From contig NZ_DHNR01000002.1 of the NCBI RefSeq assembly GCF_002409645.1, positions 819 through 12,793 on the forward strand: a stretch of 11,975 nt of DNA. Direction: 5' to 3'. Source of the DNA: Acetobacter sp. UBA5411. GTDB taxonomy: Bacteria; Pseudomonadota; Alphaproteobacteria; Acetobacterales; Acetobacteraceae. The translations under genes were made by a program, and so were the position numbers. Shown piece by piece: positions 7,465-11,975 of this stretch (positions within the stretch are counted from its first letter, which is position 1; each line of letters begins with the position of its first letter). The notes beneath the pieces were generated by a model. That model had not been told where the DNA came from and searched no databases. It saw only the letters and a list, made by a program, of their open reading frames with translations.

Positions 7465-8630
7465 GATGACAAAACTCCTGAAGCAGGAACGCCAGCGTGC
7501 GGCAGCGCCGCGAGACGCCGATATGCGGGGAGATGCCGACTGGCGACGCGGCGCCAGTCGAAGCGGCGGGCCGTTGCGGGGCCACTGACCCGGAAACGGG
7601 CCGGACTCCGGACGCTCAGAGCGTCGCGCAACGCGCAGACAAGTGTTTCGGGGTGTTCCGGCTGGCACCAGAATGCCTCGAGAGTATGAAGATGCTCCGT
7701 GAAAGGAGGTGCGGCCGGCACCACCACGGGGATTCCGCAGGCCAGAGCTTCAAGCGGGCACAGGCCGAAGCCTTCCGTTCTTGAAGGATAGGCCAGCACG
7801 GAAGACTGTCGATACAGTGCGGACATATCGTCATCCGCAATCGTACCTGTCACAGTCACCGCGTTTGCCAGCCCGCCACTCTGAATCCGCTCATCGAAAA
7901 GACGACGGTAGTCGGAATGGTCCAGCAGGGACGCGCCTCCGGCAATCACAAGATGCAGATCAGGCAGCTTCCGATGCAGCATCTCAAAAGCATCAAGGAG
8001 AACAAGCGTGTTTTTGCGACGCTCGACCCCGCCGACCGACAGCACAAGACGTGCGTTCTGCGGAAGCCCATACCGTGCGCGAAGTTCCTGATCGCGCAGA
8101 CCGGGCTCCGGAAAAAACCTTTCCAGATCGACACCATTCCCGACCACAGGCGCATGCCGCCCGTACTCGGTGAGCAACGTGTCCTCCCAGAGCTGACTGA
8201 CCGTAAAAAGTTCGGTCGCAGCCGTCAGACCCCGTGTCTGGCGAGCCGCGACACCGGGGTGGGAGAAACGGTCCAAATGATGAACCGTGCGGGCAAAGCC
8301 CTGTATCCGCCCCTCTTCCACCAGATCGGCCAGCGCATTGGCGCTGATCGGGTCCTGCGCATGCAGCACGTCAAAATGCTGACCGCGCAATGCGTCTCTG
8401 ATCTCGCCAATACGACGCTCCACCAGTGCTGGCAGGTCAGGCACAGATGCGGCCGGGATGCAGCGTGTGGCGCAGCGGGGCGTGCGGAAGAAACCGGCTC
8501 CTGTCACGTCCGGCGCGATCAGCGTTGCGTCATGGCCCGCGTCACACAGGGCTTCCGCCAGCGCCATGCCGTGCACCACACCACCGCGTGGATTGGTCGA
8601 GTGGGTCAGGATGCCAATGGACAGACTCAT
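7452..8630 (-). CDS. MSMEG_0565-family glycosyltransferase (GT4-like, Nit1C cluster)
   Basis: A 392-residue GT-B-fold glycosyltransferase. The N-terminal domain opens with SIGILTHSTNPRGGVVHGMALAEAL (4-28), with the acceptor-side glycine pair at 16-17, and includes HAQDPISANAL (90-100). The C-terminal nucleotide-sugar domain carries SVGGVERRKNT (198-208) and YPSRTEGFGLCPLEALACGIP (281-301). In that stretch E286 and E294 form the retaining-GT4 EX7E motif. It would transfer a sugar from a nucleotide donor; donor and acceptor are unknown. The start at 8630 overlaps the stop of the AIR-synthase-like gene as ATGA and gives a normal GT N-terminus; the upstream extension to 8693 is spurious. The last roughly 18 residues (after about 374) look poorly conserved and run into the next gene by 13 bp. 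Confidence 0.9.
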   Translation of the reverse strand: MSLSIGILTHSTNPRGGVVHGMALAEALCDAGHDATLIAPDVTGAGFFRTPRCATRCIPAASVPDLPALVERRIGEIRDALRGQHFDVLHAQDPISANALADLVEEGRIQGFARTVHHLDRFSHPGVAARQTRGLTAATELFTVSQLWEDTLLTEYGRHAPVVGNGVDLERFFPEPGLRDQELRARYGLPQNARLVLSVGGVERRKNTLVLLDAFEMLHRKLPDLHLVIAGGASLLDHSDYRRLFDERIQSGGLANAVTVTGTIADDDMSALYRQSSVLAYPSRTEGFGLCPLEALACGIPVVVPAAPPFTEHLHTLEAFWCQPEHPETLVCALRDALSVRSPARFRVSGPATARRFDWRRVASRHLPAYRRLAALPHAGVPASGVLSSCPK

Positions 8631-9598
8631 GGCGCAAATCCCATGAGTGGCGTCCGGGCGAGATCCCAGAAGGTTTCCTTCTCGTCCGCCCATGTGACAT
8701 CCAGCCGCTGCGTGCTGTCACACTGACCGATGACGGAAGCCGCAATGTCACGCCCACGAAACCGGGCCATGAGCGCTTCAGCATCTTCGGGGCGCGCTGT
8801 GAGCAGGTAGCCATAGCTGGGGAATGCGGAGAGCCAGCGCTCCATCGGTGCATCGTCAGGGCGCGGCACGTCATCGAGCGCGATGGTCATGCCGACGCCC
8901 GAACATTCGGCCAGCATGAGGGCGGTGCCCAACAATCCGGCCATACTGATGTCCTTCGCAGCACGGCTCAGGCCATCTTCGGCAATGCACGGCAGAAGTT
9001 CGATGTCCCCACGCAGCCGGACCGCTCCCTCGGTGCCGCACAGTGCTGAACTGGCATCCCAGAACGGGTGCGGGTCGTGCCAGCGGCCACGTAGGTCGAT
9101 GGCGGCGATCAGAACCTCGCCAGGGCGGGCATCGAAGCTGGTCAGCAGATGACGGGCACGGCCGAGGATCGCCACCGACAGCGAGTTATGGGTGCTGCGC
9201 ATGTTGGTGTGTCCGCCAACAACCGGCACGCCATAGGTGCGCGCACCTTCATGCAGACCGGTCAGAATGGACGCAGCTGCCTCGGACGTATCGCTCCACA
9301 GTGCATCCACCACGGCTACGGGACGACCACCCATTGCCGCGATGTCGCTGACATTGACCATCACGCCGCAATACCCGGCAAACCACGGCATTGAGCGGGC
9401 AAAGCTATCCTGAAAGCCCTCGCTAGCCAGCAGAAGGTAGCCATCGCCATCCGGAATTGCGGCGCAGTCATCGCCAAGCCGGATGGCATCAGGATTAGCA
9501 GGCTTCAGGATTGCCGCAGTTTCGGCAATATCCTGTTTACCCGCCAGGGCGCGACCGTTCCGGAGCGTGCGCAGCAGTGTGGCGAGTTCGTGTGCCAT
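8627..9598 (-). CDS. Sll0787-type AIR-synthase-related protein (Nit1C cluster)
   Basis: A 323-residue member of the PurM/AIR-synthase superfamily (related to PurM, SelD, ThiL, HypE), which act through ATP-dependent phosphorylation. LGDDCAAIPDG (41-51) holds the metal/ATP-binding acidic pair D43-D44, VNVSDIAAMGGRPVAVVDA (81-99) is the dimer-interface nucleotide site, and PVVGGHTNM (125-133) and DISMAGLLGTALML (216-229) match the C-terminal AIRS_C region. The substrate is unknown. In mycobacteria the GNAT and this domain are found in one protein, which supports joint action with the upstream gene. ATG at 9598 shares one base with the GNAT stop; a GTG at 9601 would make a 4-nt GTGA overlap. Either start changes only one residue. 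Confidence 0.9.
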   Translation of the reverse strand: MAHELATLLRTLRNGRALAGKQDIAETAAILKPANPDAIRLGDDCAAIPDGDGYLLLASEGFQDSFARSMPWFAGYCGVMVNVSDIAAMGGRPVAVVDALWSDTSEAAASILTGLHEGARTYGVPVVGGHTNMRSTHNSLSVAILGRARHLLTSFDARPGEVLIAAIDLRGRWHDPHPFWDASSALCGTEGAVRLRGDIELLPCIAEDGLSRAAKDISMAGLLGTALMLAECSGVGMTIALDDVPRPDDAPMERWLSAFPSYGYLLTARPEDAEALMARFRGRDIAASVIGQCDSTQRLDVTWADEKETFWDLARTPLMGFAP

Positions 9599-10161
9599 CA
9601 CGCCACCTGTCGTATCCGGGGCTGCGGACGCAGCAGCCAGGTCTGATCCAGACCGTGCGCCGGGTAGCGCGACAGATCGGCCTCCATATCGTGATGTGGC
9701 AGGCCGTGCAGCGTGATGACGCCGAGACTCTTCCAGTGCAGGCGACGGAAGAACAGCACATTCTGCTCCTGCACCTGAGCCAGAAACCGCGCGGCCCCAA
9801 GCCCATGCGCCGTGCTGACCGCCATACGGATAAGTTCCGCCCCGATCCGCCCCAGCTTGCGATGATCTTCATGCACAGCCAACCGGGAACCACGCCAGAT
9901 GCCGGGTTCTGCTTCATGGATGCGCACCGCTCCCACAACCCGATCCGGCATTCCCGCCATGCAGCAGGCCGCGATGATGGGAATGGCGACCTCATCGATT
10001 GCGTCGCGGTCATCCTCTGCAAAAACATGCTGTTCACTGCAGAATACTTCGCGACGGAGCGCGTGATAGCCGGCACGCTCCCATGGCGTGCGGGCAAGGC
10101 GCACGACATATTCCATCGGAATGAACGGGCGGTCTTCCACGCCTTCGAGGATCGCTCTCAT
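9598..10161 (-). CDS. MSMEG_0567/Sll0786-type GNAT N-acetyltransferase (Nit1C cluster)
   Basis: A 187-residue GNAT-fold protein. The acetyl-CoA-binding motif A is SRLAVHEDHRKLGRIGAEL (92-110), with R101 and G104 in the pyrophosphate loop. FFRRLHWKSLG (137-147) corresponds to motif B. The N-terminal segment YHALRREVFCSEQHVF (32-47) is characteristic of the subgroup that resembles acyl-homoserine-lactone synthase/PEP-CTERM GNATs. It should transfer an acetyl or other acyl group from CoA; the acceptor is unknown. The start at 10161 is chosen because its ATG overlaps the radical SAM stop as ATGA; the open frame extends to 10206 but that would lie inside the radical SAM cysteine-rich tail. It ends overlapping the AIR-synthase-like gene. 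Confidence 0.88.
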   Translation of the reverse strand: MRAILEGVEDRPFIPMEYVVRLARTPWERAGYHALRREVFCSEQHVFAEDDRDAIDEVAIPIIAACCMAGMPDRVVGAVRIHEAEPGIWRGSRLAVHEDHRKLGRIGAELIRMAVSTAHGLGAARFLAQVQEQNVLFFRRLHWKSLGVITLHGLPHHDMEADLSRYPAHGLDQTWLLRPQPRIRQVA

Positions 10162-11267
10162 TGCTCGTACGCCGAAAGCGAGGAACAGGCGCCACAACGG
10201 CCACATCCGGCCCGGATGTCGCTGGACTTCATGTTCGCTCCCCGGAGCATCCGCCCAAGCGGCGCCAGAACGGATTTCATGAAATCAGCTGAAGGCGGCG
10301 CATGATTTTCCAGAGGAGTGCCGGAAATGGGCACGAACGGCACCACGAAAGGATAGACCCCGAGCGCAATCAGACGCTCGGCGAGGGCCAGAATATCTGC
10401 GGCGCTGTCACCAAGCCCCGCAAGAATGTAGGTATTGACCTGCCCGCGCCCGAAGATCGGCACGGCGCTGGCGAAAGCGTCCATATAGCGATCGACGCTC
10501 ACCGTGGCCTTACCGGGCATGATCTTCTCGCGCACCGCCCGCGTCGCGGCTTCGAGATGCATCCCCAGACTGTCGGCCCCAGCATCGCGCAGACGCTGAA
10601 ACCAACCGTGGTCACGTGGTGGTTCGCACTGAACCTGAAGCGGCAAATCCACCGCCGCCCTGATGGCACGGGCTGACTCCGCCAGCACGGCTGCACCCCG
10701 ATCAATCACATTGGGCGTGCCGGTCGTCAGCACCATGTCGCGGACACCGTCGAGTTCCACGGCGGCTTTGGCGACCTCGGCAAGCTGCGCCGGCGTCTTG
10801 TAGGCGATCGTCCGGTCCGCCTCCAGCGACTGGCCAATGGCGCAGAATTGGCACGACGTGCGCCGGTCGGCGTAGCGGATGCAGGTCTGGTGCACCGTGG
10901 TCGCCAACGTGTCACGGCCATGCAGCAGCGCGATCTTCCAGTAGGGAATACCGTCTGCCGTGCTCAGCCCGTAAAAGCGCGGGGCAGCCGGAAAATGGAT
11001 CGTGCCCAGTGTCTGCCCATCACGCAGCAGCGTGCTGGCCCCGTGCTGGTCAGGTGGACTGGCCTGAAACGGAGACCGTCGCGCACCGGACGTATAGACC
11101 GGCACCATGACGGTCTGGCCCGCGATGGTGATTGTCTTGTGGTCGGAAGGACCGGCTCCGCCCTTGCGGGCGATACCACCGATATCTTCGCCGATCTGAA
11201 GCCCAAAGGACTGCAGGTCCGTGACGAGCTTACGACCGGAAAGTGTGCCAAGTGTTGGTACGGTCAT
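10158..11267 (-). CDS. MSMEG_0568-family radical SAM protein (Nit1C cluster)
   Basis: A 369-residue radical SAM enzyme, the usual size for this family. The cluster-binding cysteines are C129, C139 and C142 in TCIRYADRRTSCQFCAIGQS, a Cx9CxxC spacing rather than the common Cx3CxxC. TTGTPNV (176-182) and QVQCEPP (212-218) follow along the barrel. The extreme C-terminus AGCGRCGACSSLSAYEQ carries C355, C358 and C361 (CxxCxxC), which could bind an additional iron-sulphur cluster. It should cleave SAM to a 5'-deoxyadenosyl radical; the substrate is unknown. The family occurs next to Nit1-type nitrilases. The start at 11267 overlaps the nitrilase stop as ATGA. It is the counterpart of nitD in the cyanide-assimilation nit operon of pseudomonads. 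Confidence 0.93.
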   Translation of the reverse strand: MTVPTLGTLSGRKLVTDLQSFGLQIGEDIGGIARKGGAGPSDHKTITIAGQTVMVPVYTSGARRSPFQASPPDQHGASTLLRDGQTLGTIHFPAAPRFYGLSTADGIPYWKIALLHGRDTLATTVHQTCIRYADRRTSCQFCAIGQSLEADRTIAYKTPAQLAEVAKAAVELDGVRDMVLTTGTPNVIDRGAAVLAESARAIRAAVDLPLQVQCEPPRDHGWFQRLRDAGADSLGMHLEAATRAVREKIMPGKATVSVDRYMDAFASAVPIFGRGQVNTYILAGLGDSAADILALAERLIALGVYPFVVPFVPISGTPLENHAPPSADFMKSVLAPLGRMLRGANMKSSDIRAGCGRCGACSSLSAYEQ

Positions 11268-11975
11268 GGCTTGGCCTCGTCCTTGGAGGGACCAATCGGC
11301 TCCGCTGCTTCATGCTCACCGACATAATGCACCGTTCGCGCCGGCCGTCGGTCCTGAAGCAGGCTGAGCAGTTCGGGCCGTGCGTAGTGCCCTACTGAAT
11401 CCATCATCCGCTTGCGTTTGGTAATCAGGGCGAAGTCGAGATCGGCAATGACCATGCCCTCGCCTTCCGTCAGTGGTGTGCCGAGCAACCTGCCTTCAGG
11501 TGAGACGATGGCTGTGAAACATCCGCCCCGTAGTGGTCCTTCAAGTGCCGGGTCGCGCGCAATCTCCTTGATCTGATCTTCCATGAGCCAGCCAGTGGCG
11601 TTCACGACAAAGCAGCCGGATTCCAGCGCATGATGCCGGATGGTGACTTCCATCTGGTCGGCAAAGATCTGCCCAACCAGCGAACCGGGGAACTGTGCGC
11701 AGTGGATTTCCTCGTGCTGGGTCATCAGCGCGTAGCGGGCGAGCGGATTGTAATGCTCCCAGCAGGCCAGTGCACTGATGCGACCGGCAGCGCTTTCAAC
11801 GACTTTCAGACCGGAACCATCACCCTGCCCCCAAACCATGCGCTCATGGTAGGTAGGCGTAATCTTGCGACGCTTGAGCAGGATCTCACCTGTCGCATCA
11901 AAGATGATCTGCGCGTTGTAGAGCGCCCCAAAATCGCGCTCGTTCACGCCCAGCACCACGACGATACCGGTGTCA
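11264..11975 (-). CDS. Nit1-type nitrilase (Sll0784 family), C-terminal part; 5' end outside window
   Basis: About 236 C-terminal residues of a nitrilase-superfamily enzyme, usually around 330-350 residues in all. It converts an organic nitrile, or hydrogen cyanide in Nit1C systems, to the acid and ammonia. The catalytic lysine lies in KRRKITPTYHER (Lys codon near 11866-11864) and the nucleophilic cysteine in ALACWEHYNPLARYAL (Cys codon 11764-11762). The first catalytic glutamate is upstream of the window. The segment DSVGHYARPELLSLL near the end is typical of nitrilases proper. The frame is open through to base 11975, so the apparent start near 11959 is internal. It is followed by the radical SAM gene with a 4-nt overlap. 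A regulator and MSMEG_0572-family gene might lie upstream, outside view. Confidence 0.92.
   Translation of the reverse strand, partial: DTGIVVVLGVNERDFGALYNAQIIFDATGEILLKRRKITPTYHERMVWGQGDGSGLKVVESAAGRISALACWEHYNPLARYALMTQHEEIHCAQFPGSLVGQIFADQMEVTIRHHALESGCFVVNATGWLMEDQIKEIARDPALEGPLRGGCFTAIVSPEGRLLGTPLTEGEGMVIADLDFALITKRKRMMDSVGHYARPELLSLLQDRRPARTVHYVGEHEAAEPIGPSKDEAKP

Larger units (their letters stand above)
4127..11975 (-). other. Nit1C-type nitrilase operon (eight co-oriented genes)
   Basis: From right to left: nitrilase, radical SAM, GNAT, AIR-synthase-like, glycosyltransferase, MSMEG_0570, flavoprotein, acyl-CoA synthetase. Junctions: ATGA overlap, ATGA overlap, TGATG (or GTGA) overlap, ATGA overlap, 13-bp overlap, 14-bp gap, 15-bp gap. 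No promoter or terminator is visible inside, so the promoter must lie right of base 11975. The families and their order match the Nit1C clusters of mycobacteria, cyanobacteria (sll0783-sll0787) and cyanide-assimilating pseudomonads. Confidence 0.88.

Noticed and set aside
7917..8726. 269-codon + strand frame antisense to the glycosyltransferase gene
   Set aside because: Composition is rich in Arg/Gln/His as expected for a reverse-strand shadow; there is no domain or ribosome-binding support.
9511..10305. 264-codon + strand frame antisense to the GNAT gene
   Set aside because: Shadow of a well-supported gene on the other strand.
1..11975. CRISPR arrays, tRNAs, insertion sequences, phage or toxin-antitoxin genes
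   Set aside because: No regularly spaced direct repeats, cloverleaf-like segments, transposase motifs or terminal inverted repeats were seen. Nearly the whole window is explained by metabolic genes.

Overview
The window is moderately GC-rich, densely packed bacterial chromosome with 13 genes, two of them cut by the window edges. Codon usage, the AEC/LysE/LysR/SDR gene content and the style of the proteins suggest a proteobacterium. An alphaproteobacterium is most likely, and an acetic-acid-type (Acetobacteraceae) genome is possible, but this is inference because no rRNA or other taxonomic marker is present.

Left part (1-4086): an ordinary metabolic/transport neighbourhood. It opens with the C-terminal end of a LysE/RhtB-type amino-acid exporter on the + strand. 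Next come a LysR regulator (-) divergent from an auxin-efflux-carrier (AEC) family transporter (+), and a second LysR regulator (-) divergent from a short-chain dehydrogenase/reductase (+). Both divergent gaps are about 100 bp and hold inverted repeats that look like operators. This is the classic layout of a LysR protein controlling its neighbour.

Right part (4127-11975, all on the - strand): one long, tightly packed operon read from right to left. It contains a nitrilase (N-terminus outside the window), an MSMEG_0568-family radical SAM protein, an MSMEG_0567/Sll0786-type GNAT acetyltransferase, an Sll0787-type AIR-synthase-like protein, an MSMEG_0565-family glycosyltransferase, a small MSMEG_0570-family protein, an MSMEG_0569-family flavin-dependent oxidoreductase, and finally an acetyl/propionyl-CoA-synthetase-like AMP-forming ligase. 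The first seven are the conserved 'Nit1C' nitrilase cluster, which has been linked in other bacteria to cyanide assimilation as a nitrogen source and to nitrogen starvation. The exact chemistry of most of its members is not established. Five successive junctions overlap by 1-13 bases and the last two gaps are only 14-15 bp, so the set is almost certainly co-transcribed and largely translationally coupled.

The most interesting aspect is the Nit1C operon itself. Its radical SAM enzyme has a non-canonical Cx9CxxC motif plus a C-terminal CxxCxxC. A sugar transferase and an AIR-synthase-like enzyme sit among the nitrilase partners, and an acyl-CoA synthetase is appended at the 3' end. Together these look like a pathway that builds or processes a nitrile-containing small molecule, rather than a lone nitrile-hydrolysing enzyme. 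No tRNA, rRNA, CRISPR array, insertion sequence or phage gene was seen.
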